Made by a program: the position numbers and the translations under genes. Under the pieces are notes generated by a model. It was not told the DNA's origin, made no database searches, and saw only the letters and a program-made list of their open reading frames with translations. Shown here one piece after another: positions 15,146 through 22,016 of a stretch of DNA of 64,000 bases. The stretch lies in the IMG/VR virus record IMGVR_UViG_3300046665_000548, positions 1 through 64,000 of that record, one strand, 5' to 3'. The DNA comes from a virus. Each line of letters starts with the position of its first letter. Positions within the stretch are counted from its first letter, which is position 1.

Positions 15146-15958
15146 GTGTATTGGTTGCTGCAACATAATCTGTTTCATGAAAAAGGAATGCGAGACCTGA
15201 TCGCATTTCTGGAACGCATGGGCATCCCGCACTCCGAACACAAGATCATTCCGTTCGTGGGAGAGCTTGAGCCTGACATCGATATTGAAGGCGATGTCAT
15301 TTGTATCGGATCATACTCGATGCGCCATCTTGCCAAGCGCAAAGGATGGGTGCCGGGTGTGTTCGATATGGACGGCATCACATACGAGGACTGTATCAAA
15401 AAGTGGGGCACGGATATGCTCAACTACGATGCGGTTATTGTGCCTCTGTACGACGCTCTAGAGACCTTCGACAGGGTAAATGAAGACGGGTTGATCTTCA
15501 TGCGTCCCATCGCTGACTCCAAAGATTTTGCTGGCGCAGTATTCGAGCGAGGACCGCTCGAATATTTGTGGAAGGGAATCGATTCCTTGGGGGACGAGGC
15601 CGATCCTGCGGGGCTCCGACGAGACACCCTCGTGATGATGTGCGCACCGAAGAACATTGCCCGTGAATATCGCTTCTGGATCGTAGACGGGCGAGTTGTG
15701 ACGGGATCACAATACAAGCTTGGTAGCCGCGTCCTGTACTCAAGTGACATAGACCCGGACGTGAAAACGTTCGCAGTCAGCCGGGTGGCTTCGATCTCAG
15801 TAGATCGTTGGAACCCGTTGAGGGCCTTTGTGCTTGACGTGGCGCTGATGCGGGACGGCTCCAAGAAAGTTGTCGAACTGAACACTTTCAATGCGGCCGG
15901 TCTCTACGCAGCCGATGTAGCAAAAATCGTAGAAGCGATTGAGGGCATGAGATTCTGA
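15146..15958 (+). CDS. ATP-grasp domain protein (DUF4343-like)
   Basis: A 270-residue protein that fits the ATP-grasp fold: REYRFWIVDGRVVTGSQY (about 172-190) and a metal-binding end FVLDVALMRDG followed by VVELNTFNAAGLY (about 228-255). ATP-grasp enzymes join a carboxylate to an amine or thiol using ATP; the substrate here is unknown. It is probably of the DUF4343 type found in phages. The start is GTG 15146 in CTCGTG with no strong SD. The stop overlaps the next ATG. Confidence 0.65.
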   Translation: MYWLLQHNLFHEKGMRDLIAFLERMGIPHSEHKIIPFVGELEPDIDIEGDVICIGSYSMRHLAKRKGWVPGVFDMDGITYEDCIKKWGTDMLNYDAVIVPLYDALETFDRVNEDGLIFMRPIADSKDFAGAVFERGPLEYLWKGIDSLGDEADPAGLRRDTLVMMCAPKNIAREYRFWIVDGRVVTGSQYKLGSRVLYSSDIDPDVKTFAVSRVASISVDRWNPLRAFVLDVALMRDGSKKVVELNTFNAAGLYAADVAKIVEAIEGMRF

Positions 15959-16233
15959 TGGACCGGTTGTTCGAAGAGCTTCGTCAATTATCGGCTCAAT
16001 ACGAAATCAAGGTCTTTACGGCCCAACAGTATCCCCGGCCTAAATTTTCACCTTTTTACCGGCCAGGGGCGGCCGAGCAGATTACCGCGTCGGCGCAGAT
16101 TATCATGATCGATTATACATCGACCTTAAACAACCCCAAAACGCTTGACACAGACCAAATACATGGTAGATTGAGTGCATCCACTGAGGGAGCACCTGAT
16201 GCCGCGCTACGTCGGTTACCACGAGACTCGTGA
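15958..16233 (+). CDS. Possible small protein, doubtful
   Basis: A 91-codon frame that starts in the stop of the ATP-grasp gene (CTGATGG). The first 55 residues look like plausible protein (MDRLFEELRQLSAQYEIKVF), but the last third runs through the promoter at 16145 and into the next gene. It may be real with a long overlap, or non-coding. Confidence 0.4.
   Translation: MDRLFEELRQLSAQYEIKVFTAQQYPRPKFSPFYRPGAAEQITASAQIIMIDYTSTLNNPKTLDTDQIHGRLSASTEGAPDAALRRLPRDS
16145..16172 (+). promoter_or_regulatory. Early-type promoter
   Basis: TTGACA (16145-16150), 16-base spacer, TAGATT (16167-16172). This is the best match to the early consensus in the window. The 16199 start follows after 26 bases, with an SD. 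Confidence 0.7.
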
Positions 16234-16645
16234 ACTGCCGTTCAAGCGCGGCGATAAGGTCATTATTCCGGTCGGAACTCGCGTTCGCTCCTATAACCCG
16301 TCCAAGAAGGATTGGGTGACGACGCGCAAGCAGGTTGTGACCGTCAACACGCTCATGAACGGTATGTCGGTATACCCCAGCCACACGAAGCTCTCTGATA
16401 TCGAGAGCATGTGCCGGGGGAAGAACATTGACGTTAATTCCCATTATATTCGATGGGAACTGCTCATCGCCCAGGCTCATGCAGAACAGGACCCTACCGT
16501 TCGTTCGATGCTCTACCGCGAGCATTACGACTACAGGATTCCGGTCGATAACCCCACGGTTCAGTGGGCCGGAACTGGTGGGTATTGGGCATGGGTGGAC
16601 ATCAACGATATCCTCGCCGCCAATGCCGTTCAGGAGGCCGCATGA
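16199..16645 (+). CDS. Phage protein of unknown function
   Basis: A 148-residue protein. ATG 16199 is set by GAGGGAG upstream. The N-terminal 50 residues (RELPFKRGDKVIIPVGTRVR) look like a small beta-barrel; the C-terminal half is Trp- and Tyr-rich. It heads a run of five overlapping genes that includes peptide deformylase. Confidence 0.75.
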   Translation: MPRYVGYHETRELPFKRGDKVIIPVGTRVRSYNPSKKDWVTTRKQVVTVNTLMNGMSVYPSHTKLSDIESMCRGKNIDVNSHYIRWELLIAQAHAEQDPTVRSMLYREHYDYRIPVDNPTVQWAGTGGYWAWVDINDILAANAVQEAA

Positions 16646-16833
16646 TCGTTTATCGCGGCGGCACTGCATTCTGTCTCGCTGCTCAGCGGCTTGGCGTCCT
16701 GATAGATGCTGGAGACTATTACACGCCCGGTCGGGCGGAGGTTCCTGCTTCGGATGCTTCGGCCTTCGAGCAATTGCTGTCCGAATCATCTATTCCTTTC
16801 ACTCGCGTTACCATGGGAGACCTCAATGGGTAA
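16642..16833 (+). CDS. Small phage protein of unknown function
   Basis: A 63-residue protein whose ATG overlaps the upstream TGA (ATGA) and which has an AGGAGG SD. It begins MIVYRGGTAFCLAAQRLGVL. It overlaps the next gene by eight bases. Confidence 0.7.
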   Translation: MIVYRGGTAFCLAAQRLGVLIDAGDYYTPGRAEVPASDASAFEQLLSESSIPFTRVTMGDLNG

Positions 16834-17107
16834 TATCGTCTACTCCAGCGAGTTCGGCGTCCCTGAGAATGAACAGGGGTTTGGGCTCAACATTGAGGAC
16901 GGCGGTCAAGCCGTCATTGTTCACGCGGGGAAAACGGGTGACGACCATTGCTTCTTTGTGAGGCTCCAGTCGTGGGATGCCCTTGGCGTTCGTCCTCGTG
17001 CCACTCGTGAGAAACCGAACCCGCCCCTCCCCGAGGGGAGTCATCCGCTTATGCAGTCGCTGTTCGGTAAGCGCGTGCGCGTGACTGTCGAGGTTCTGGA
17101 CAAATGA
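16826..17107 (+). CDS. Small phage protein of unknown function
   Basis: A 93-residue, probably beta-rich protein starting MGNIVYSSEFGVPENEQGFG. It overlaps both neighbours (16826-16833 and ATGA at 17104), so it is translated within the deformylase operon. No recognisable domain. Confidence 0.7.
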   Translation: MGNIVYSSEFGVPENEQGFGLNIEDGGQAVIVHAGKTGDDHCFFVRLQSWDALGVRPRATREKPNPPLPEGSHPLMQSLFGKRVRVTVEVLDK

Positions 17108-17577
17108 ACCTCGAACTGGTTGCCGCCGACAATCCGATCTTGCTTACCCCGACCGTCTCATTCCCCTTCGAGAAAGAGGATGCCGAGAAGGTCGCGGAAG
17201 CGATGATCAAGGTGATGCAGGATAAGCGTGGCCTGGGGCTAGCGGCTAACCAAATCGGTTTGCCTTGGTCTATGTTCGTGCTCGATCCCATTCCGCGCGT
17301 CATATTCAACCCGGAGATCATTGCGCACGATGGGGACGAGCTACTGCAACTTGAGGGGTGTTTGACCTATCCCGGCCTCTACGTGAAGATCAAGCGATAC
17401 CAGCACGTCACGGTGCGCTTTCAGGACCGTACCGGTGCGTTCCAGGAGCAGACCTTCTCGGATATCTCGGCTCGTATCGTTCAACACGAAATGGGCCATC
17501 TAGACGGAAAGATTTTCTACAACAAGGCGTCGAGGTTTCATCGCGACGCCGCTCTCAAAAAGTGGAACAGGTCATGA
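17104..17577 (+). CDS. def: Peptide deformylase
   Basis: A 157-residue enzyme with all three deformylase motifs: GLGLAANQ (43-50), EGCLT (84-88, Cys metal ligand) and HEMGH (128-132). It removes the N-formyl group from nascent proteins. Length is near that of cellular enzymes, with the C-terminal helix shortened. Phage deformylases are known from cyanophages and other marine phages. It overlaps both neighbours and belongs with the other translation genes of this window. Confidence 0.95.
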   Translation: MNLELVAADNPILLTPTVSFPFEKEDAEKVAEAMIKVMQDKRGLGLAANQIGLPWSMFVLDPIPRVIFNPEIIAHDGDELLQLEGCLTYPGLYVKIKRYQHVTVRFQDRTGAFQEQTFSDISARIVQHEMGHLDGKIFYNKASRFHRDAALKKWNRS

Positions 17578-17840
17578 AGAGGCTTTCGAATTTCATTCAG
17601 CGCGCATCGAGCACCAAGAAGGTTGATCCGGTACAGGGTCGTATGCTGCTCGACGTGGAGCAACTGATCATGTATTCGGGCGCAACGTTCGGCTACACGA
17701 CGTTCGACGCGGCCGATGTTTCCAAGCCAATTCACCTTGGCGATGGCAACGTGGTCTTTCCGGAGGGTTGGACGACGGCGCAGTGCGCTCAGTGGAGGGC
17801 TGAGAACAATCTCGTTGTGCGCAATATGAGCGTACATTAA
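17574..17840 (+). CDS. Small phage protein of unknown function
   Basis: An 88-residue protein whose ATG overlaps the deformylase stop. It begins MKRLSNFIQRASSTKK, a basic helix, followed by an uncharacterised segment with GNVVFPEGWTTAQCAQWRA. Translationally coupled to def. Confidence 0.7.
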   Translation: MKRLSNFIQRASSTKKVDPVQGRMLLDVEQLIMYSGATFGYTTFDAADVSKPIHLGDGNVVFPEGWTTAQCAQWRAENNLVVRNMSVH

Positions 17841-17851
17841 AGGGGAAGACT

Positions 17852-18133
17852 TTGACTGCGCGCTATCAGCCACTATTCTTGCGGGCAGAAATTGTCAGTG
17901 ATCCGTTGGTCGTGACAATTAGCGAGAACATTGGACATTTGCATAAAAACTGGCTGAAGTCGGATCAGGCTATCGGTGTTTGGAATTTCCAAACATCACA
18001 AAAGGTCATGCACGTTTATCAGCGGAGTAACGGCAAGACAACAATGCTTCCGATCATTCAAACTGAAGTCGTTACTACGATTTGGTTCTCTGATCTGAAA
18101 ACCGCGCTGGGCTTCAAGCTGACCTTCGGATAG
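17852..18133 (+). CDS. Small phage protein, FKLRWG-type C-terminal family
   Basis: A 93-residue protein starting at TTG after AAGGGGAAGA and ending IWFSDLKTALGFKLTFG, a clear variant of the family terminus. It ends at TAG and overlaps the convergent 18114 gene by 20 bases. Function unknown. Confidence 0.75.
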   Translation: MTARYQPLFLRAEIVSDPLVVTISENIGHLHKNWLKSDQAIGVWNFQTSQKVMHVYQRSNGKTTMLPIIQTEVVTTIWFSDLKTALGFKLTFG

Positions 18134-18332
18134 TTGGCCCTTTGATCACTCCGTAGACAATGTTCTGCGGGGTGTTCATTCGTATGGGAATCAAAGTATT
18201 CCGTGGGAACCTACGCCGACAGAAAAACATTTCACAGTCGTGCCAGTAACACTCGATCTCGTCGCCCCGGACTTTAGCCACCGTCATCAGGTAGCCTCCA
18301 GCCATATGAACGACGAGATCGCCTACCTTCAT
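18114..18332 (-). CDS. DUF2158-like small protein
   Basis: A 72-residue protein with the pattern of DUF2158 (YodC-like): MKVGDLVVHMAGGYLMTVAK, then ECYWHDCEMFFCRRRF. Function of the family is unknown; it forms a small beta-barrel. Its ATG overlaps the stop of the upstream 285-residue gene (TAATG). Confidence 0.65.
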   Translation of the reverse strand: MKVGDLVVHMAGGYLMTVAKVRGDEIECYWHDCEMFFCRRRFPRNTLIPIRMNTPQNIVYGVIKGPTIRRSA

Positions 18333-19189
18333 TAGATTTTGCGGAATCGGCTCTCGTTGAGCTTGGACATCAGCGTATTGACGCGCTGGCGAATTTCACG
18401 AGCGTCCTTTACCTTAAGTTCCGGAAGAGCGCGCTCGATTTGATCGAACGACGACATAACGTCATCAATGCTCATACAGTCGCTTACATCATTGCAAGCT
18501 ACTTCGGCGCTTCCTGGTGCAGGAAGGGGCTCAGCGGTCGCCTGGACGGCCTGTAAGGGGCACTCAGCAGCGTCGATGGTCGGTGCATGCTCAACCTCGA
18601 TCTCTACCGAAGGGACCTCCAGAGAACCCATAGCATTGTCAGCGGCCGAAGCTGCTGGCTGGCCTGCGTTGGTCATCATGCCGCCCATGCCTGCGAGTTC
18701 TCGCATGCGAGAGAGGTCCATTACGCCAGTCATCCCCATGACTTGCTCTTCAATCTTCAAATTACGACGTTTTTCCATTTTCAACTTCCCATCAATCATA
18801 ACGCCGACAGTATTTCGCGGCCCGTTTGGAATCTTTACGTTACCCTTGCGGCCATCGCGCGTTAGCACTGGGTCGCCTACGTTCGGGTAAATCTCTTCTT
18901 CGCCAAAGTCCTTGTCTTCAACAGGAGTCTCTTCTGACGGAGACTCAACTGGAGTGTTTTGAAAGAGAGGATTGATATCGGCACCGAGATCGTCTTTATC
19001 GTTCTCGTCATCTTCGTCAGTGGCAGTGCCGGACATCAATCGCTTTGCCTCGGCGGCATTGCCATTACCAGCGGCGTCAAGAGCAGCCATCGCGTCGTTC
19101 ACATCTAGCTCTTCGAGCTTTGCGAGAACCGCGTCCTTGTTCATACCCGTCAGGGTAGCAAGCTTGGCGATGAAATTCTTGTCAGCCAT
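18332..19189 (-). CDS. Acidic phage protein of unknown function
   Basis: A 285-residue protein. The N terminus (MADKNFIAKLATLTGMNKDA) resembles a small helical domain; an acidic linker (55-100) and a beta segment (GDPVLTRDGRKGNVKIPNG) follow; the C terminus is helical and ends KLNESRFRKI. It is co-transcribed from the late box at 19376, so it is probably a late protein, perhaps structural. It overlaps both neighbours. Confidence 0.7.
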   Translation of the reverse strand: MADKNFIAKLATLTGMNKDAVLAKLEELDVNDAMAALDAAGNGNAAEAKRLMSGTATDEDDENDKDDLGADINPLFQNTPVESPSEETPVEDKDFGEEEIYPNVGDPVLTRDGRKGNVKIPNGPRNTVGVMIDGKLKMEKRRNLKIEEQVMGMTGVMDLSRMRELAGMGGMMTNAGQPAASAADNAMGSLEVPSVEIEVEHAPTIDAAECPLQAVQATAEPLPAPGSAEVACNDVSDCMSIDDVMSSFDQIERALPELKVKDAREIRQRVNTLMSKLNESRFRKI

Positions 19190-19352
19190 TATCGTTGTCC
19201 TTCATCGCAATGCGAGTGCGCTTCTTAATCTCGTTTTCGGCGCGTTTTTCGACACGCTTCTGCATGTCCTGATTATTGCGCTTGGACCAAACGAACTGGT
19301 TTCCAGAGCACTTAACCGGACAACGACTTTCGAAAATGTCTAAAAGTTGCAT
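19182..19352 (-). CDS. Small basic phage protein
   Basis: A 56-residue protein, MQLLDIFESRCPVKCSGNQF, with two pairs of Cys-like positions and a basic helical tail. The ATG lies 23 bases after the late box at 19376-19382. It overlaps the 18332 gene by eight bases. Confidence 0.65.
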   Translation of the reverse strand: MQLLDIFESRCPVKCSGNQFVWSKRNNQDMQKRVEKRAENEIKKRTRIAMKDNDNG

Positions 19353-19375
19353 GTAATCAAAGCCCAAATACGTGG

Positions 19376-19382
19376 TATTTAG
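19376..19382 (-). promoter_or_regulatory. T4-late-like promoter box
   Basis: CTAAATA on the minus strand, between the terminator of the 19439 gene and the ATG at 19352. It should drive 19182, 18332 and 18114. Confidence 0.6.
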
Positions 19383-19383
19383 C

Positions 19384-19410
19384 AAAAAAAGCCCGGCATG
19401 AAGCCGGGCT
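19384..19410 (-). terminator. Rho-independent terminator
   Basis: AGCCCGGC pairs with GCCGGGCT and, on the minus strand, is followed by seven T. It ends the single-gene transcript of 19439-19810. Confidence 0.85.
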
Positions 19411-19438
19411 TTCTGTATCTCACGAATGAGACGGTAAC

Positions 19439-19810
19439 TTACGCTACGTTCGAAGCGATGGAGACCGTGACGCTCGACAGGTTGGTAACGCTCAGCGAGG
19501 TGAGGAGAGCGTTAACACCGGCCAGAAGAGCCGTCTGAAGGTCAGCAGCAACCCAAGCGCCAACGTGCTCGATGCAGAACACGAAAGTCGTGTTGCTGGA
19601 GCCGTAAGAAGGGACGCCCATGATGACGGGCTGGCCGCGCGTGGAGATAACTTCGATAGCGCGTTCCAGAGCGACCTGGGAGTTAGCGTTGCCGCCAGCC
19701 GAAGCCAGACGAAGATCGCCGCCGTTGAATACGACAGTGTAGTAATCCAGGTTGCTTCCGATGAAGTCACCAGCAGCTACTGCACCGCCTGCCTTGGTAA
19801 TAAGAGCCAT
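19439..19810 (-). CDS. Small, strongly expressed virion-type protein
   Basis: A 123-residue, small-residue-rich protein (MALITKAGGAVAAGDFIGSN) ending in a Ser/Thr/Val-rich helix-strand stretch. It stands alone between a near-perfect late promoter (19846) and a strong terminator and has an AAAGGA SD. This is the layout of an abundant virion component such as a capsid decoration or tail protein; the exact role is not identified. Confidence 0.75.
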   Translation of the reverse strand: MALITKAGGAVAAGDFIGSNLDYYTVVFNGGDLRLASAGGNANSQVALERAIEVISTRGQPVIMGVPSYGSSNTTFVFCIEHVGAWVAADLQTALLAGVNALLTSLSVTNLSSVTVSIASNVA

Positions 19811-19845
19811 TGTATTGTTCCTTTCCAATGAAGGGTTTGTATCAT

Positions 19846-19853
19846 TATTTATG
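19846..19853 (-). promoter_or_regulatory. T4 late promoter
   Basis: CATAAATA on the minus strand, differing in one base from T4 TATAAATA, 35 bases upstream of ATG 19810. Confidence 0.7.
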
Positions 19854-19882
19854 TTAGCGAGTAAAAATCGGTGACTTACATG

Positions 19883-20824
19883 TCACTCGGCGCTACGAAA
19901 TGGTTTTAATACTTGAGGGGAGCCTTCATACGCGTACCAGTTCACACCATCGGTATAGTGAACCTCGCCATTCATCGGCCATCTCTGTCTTGCACGAAGA
20001 GCGGGTATCTTGTCTTCGTACGGGCCGTCAATCACTTCTCGTGTGTGCCGGTCGGTGACATAATAGCCAGTAGACCAGCGCAAAGCTTTCCCCTCGGATA
20101 CTGGAGCACGACGCAATACTAGCGGCTTATCGTCTGTTTTCTTCTTAGGCTTCGAGTAAATGCCCCAATCGCCATCGGCATCAAATCCCGCTCCGAGACC
20201 ACCGGCCACAGTTGCCACGTTCGAAGAGCAGCTTGCACCAGACGACGCGTCTTCTCGCAACTCTAGCTCACGTTCCATCAGAAAGTGGATGTGTCCGAGC
20301 AGTTCACTTTTGGGGGCACGGGATCGAAGCATCATGTGCAAACGAGTCAACGCTAGTTTCTTGTCCGGGCTCTCCAGAGTCGGCCATTCCATGATCATGC
20401 GGCGAAGACTGCGCATAGCCACGTCGGAGATACGGAGATCAAAATCTAAGCGGACAAATAAGCGTCGGGTTTGCTCATCATGGGGGTGACCCATGGCGTA
20501 CTCTTTGAGCCATCCCATGACTAGCTTGTGGTTCAGCGGATACCAGCTTGAACCCTCCTCGTGCTGCTCCGGCTTAATTGCGTGCAGCAATACGTAAAGA
20601 TCAGTAGCGTTGTTTCGCCACTGATCAAAATTGCCCCAGGTCACAGTCTTGCGGGCGTATTCTCGTGCCCATCTGGTTGTTTCTAGTTCTAAGAACGCGA
20701 TGCGCATTGCGCAAAGGTATAGGAACGTCAATTCCCCGATCTGCTTGGCTTTGTAGCGCTCAAGCGATGCTTTTGACGGGAACAGACTGCTTTCTGACAG
20801 TTGGGATAAGAAAGAAAAACTCAC
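19883..20824 (-). CDS. Late phage protein of unknown function
   Basis: A 313-residue protein, mostly helical to about residue 190, then a linker and a C-terminal beta region (STGYYVTDRHTREVIDG, repeated-looking YTDGVNWYAYEG). The GTG start lies four bases after the late box at 20829, so a leaderless mRNA is likely. Family not recognised; probably structural or head-associated. Confidence 0.7.
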   Translation of the reverse strand: MSFSFLSQLSESSLFPSKASLERYKAKQIGELTFLYLCAMRIAFLELETTRWAREYARKTVTWGNFDQWRNNATDLYVLLHAIKPEQHEEGSSWYPLNHKLVMGWLKEYAMGHPHDEQTRRLFVRLDFDLRISDVAMRSLRRMIMEWPTLESPDKKLALTRLHMMLRSRAPKSELLGHIHFLMERELELREDASSGASCSSNVATVAGGLGAGFDADGDWGIYSKPKKKTDDKPLVLRRAPVSEGKALRWSTGYYVTDRHTREVIDGPYEDKIPALRARQRWPMNGEVHYTDGVNWYAYEGSPQVLKPFRSAE

Positions 20825-20827
20825 GCA

Positions 20828-21025
20828 CTATTTAGTGTGTGTTTCATCATGCATTACATTGCCGAGCCAGCGCATTACCTCCTCGGCAAAGAGATTCGCT
20901 TTTGTTTTGTGGCCATTGACAAAGATGTCATACCGCATCGACAAGCAAAGTCTCGTATCGAGGGCGAAGTTTATGACGATCTTCTTCCCTCGATGTTTAA
21001 TGTCGATGATTGGCTTAGCCGCCAC
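20828..21025 (-). CDS. Small phage protein of unknown function
   Basis: A 65-residue protein from a GTG that overlaps the stop of the RHH gene. It ends ACT AAA TAG, where the TAG stop is part of the late box of the next gene. No recognisable domain. Confidence 0.6.
   Translation of the reverse strand: MAAKPIIDIKHRGKKIVINFALDTRLCLSMRYDIFVNGHKTKANLFAEEVMRWLGNVMHDETHTK
20829..20835 (-). promoter_or_regulatory. T4-late-like promoter box
   Basis: CTAAATA on the minus strand with flanking dyad symmetry (CACTA-AA-TAGTG). The GTG start of the next gene follows after four bases. Confidence 0.6.
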
Positions 21026-21266
21026 TTACAACCTGCTGCGGTTGCTGTTGGGCTCTGGCGCGAAAGTATTCCAAGACGAACAGCCGGATTGCTGACGACA
21101 GATTGCCGTGTTTGCGATTGGCGTCGATCTCTGCGATGACCCCCGCAACATTCATTTTGCGCAGGTTGGCAATTTCCTTCACGCCGCTCCAGAACTCCTC
21201 TTCGAGGCTCACGCTCGTCTTGTGACCCGCAACAACAACGGATCGCTTCACTACCGGTGATTTCAT
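21015..21266 (-). CDS. RHH_4-type ribbon-helix-helix protein
   Basis: An 83-residue protein matching the RHH_4 pattern of Alphaproteobacteria: KRSVVVAGHKTSVSLEEEFW, then GVIAEIDANRK and LSSAIRLFVLEYFR. Such proteins are dimeric DNA binders. It starts directly after the stop of the 21267 secreted-protein gene. It supports an alphaproteobacterial host and could be a phage or host transcription regulator. Confidence 0.85.
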   Translation of the reverse strand: MKSPVVKRSVVVAGHKTSVSLEEEFWSGVKEIANLRKMNVAGVIAEIDANRKHGNLSSAIRLFVLEYFRARAQQQPQQVVSGG

Positions 21267-21632
21267 TTACTTAAGCTCCACCGAGACGTTCAACGTCGAG
21301 CAGCCGCCACCGGCTCGGTTGCTGCCGCAAATTCGCAGTGAAAAACTGTCTTGGCCATCAAAGTTACGACCCGGAACGTAAACTGCTCCGGATGTCGAAG
21401 TCTGAGCCGAGCCCTTCTGCGGCCGAGCGACGAGTGAAACTTTCTCGACCGTTGCTACGCCACTCAAAACCCATGCAAGCCTGCACGTCCCGGCGCGACT
21501 ACCCGTAAGAGAGACCTGTTCGGTCTCGTTCTGATATTTCCAGTTCATTCGAGACTGTTGACAGTCCGCCCAAGCCGATGAAGATGCCAGCAGGCTCGCG
21601 CCAATGATCAATCCAAGTACACGATGTCTCAT
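21267..21632 (-). CDS. Secreted protein of unknown function
   Basis: A 121-residue protein with a signal peptide (MRHRVLGLIIGASLLASSSA, cut near WADC) and a beta-rich mature part with four Cys, ending in an Ig-like stretch (STLNVSVELK). GGAGAG precedes the start. It probably acts in the periplasm; target unknown. Its promoter region matches that of the 21723 gene. Confidence 0.7.
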   Translation of the reverse strand: MRHRVLGLIIGASLLASSSAWADCQQSRMNWKYQNETEQVSLTGSRAGTCRLAWVLSGVATVEKVSLVARPQKGSAQTSTSGAVYVPGRNFDGQDSFSLRICGSNRAGGGCSTLNVSVELK

Positions 21633-21660
21633 TTTGTATTCATCTCTCCGTTGATCTTAG

Positions 21661-21689
21661 AGATGATTACATACTTCTTGCCACGTCAA
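21661..21689 (-). promoter_or_regulatory. Twin early promoter/operator, copy 1
   Basis: On the minus strand ACGCTTGACG is followed by AAGTATGTAATCATCT. The same two blocks with the same spacing occur at 21987-22016. The -10 box is not obvious, so the second block could be an operator. Confidence 0.5.
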
Positions 21690-21722
21690 GCGTTTTTTGA
21701 TCTTAATCCGGAACGGGTACCG

Positions 21723-21965
21723 TTAGAGATAGCCGCTGCCGTATTGCTCGGCAAATTCCTGGGCAGATGCTTCGTTGTCCGCTCGCCACGCAAGATATCG
21801 ACCCGATTCGCCCCTCATCCCCTCTTCCGCAGCCCTCACGAACTGCTCGCCAGTAAACTGATGGATGGTCGTTTCTGCGGGGTCGCAACCGGGATTTCGG
21901 GATTCGGACGCTTCAGCGTCGTACGCCGCACGAAAGGCCGTAATAAACCGCGAAATAAAGCCCAT
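21723..21965 (-). CDS. Small phage protein of unknown function
   Basis: An 80-residue acidic protein starting MGFISRFITAFRAAYDAE, an amphipathic helix. The SD GGAG six bases upstream selects ATG 21965 over two earlier ATGs. The promoter element lies directly upstream. Confidence 0.65.
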   Translation of the reverse strand: MGFISRFITAFRAAYDAEASESRNPGCDPAETTIHQFTGEQFVRAAEEGMRGESGRYLAWRADNEASAQEFAEQYGSGYL

Positions 21966-21986
21966 AATCATCTCCATGTTGTATGA

Positions 21987-22016
21987 AGATGATCACATAC
22001 TTTCGCAATCTGTCAA
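21987..22016 (-). promoter_or_regulatory. Twin early promoter/operator, copy 2
   Basis: ACGCTTGACA followed by AAGTATGTGATCATCT on the minus strand. The -35 box contains the TGA stop of the 22013 gene. Confidence 0.5.
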
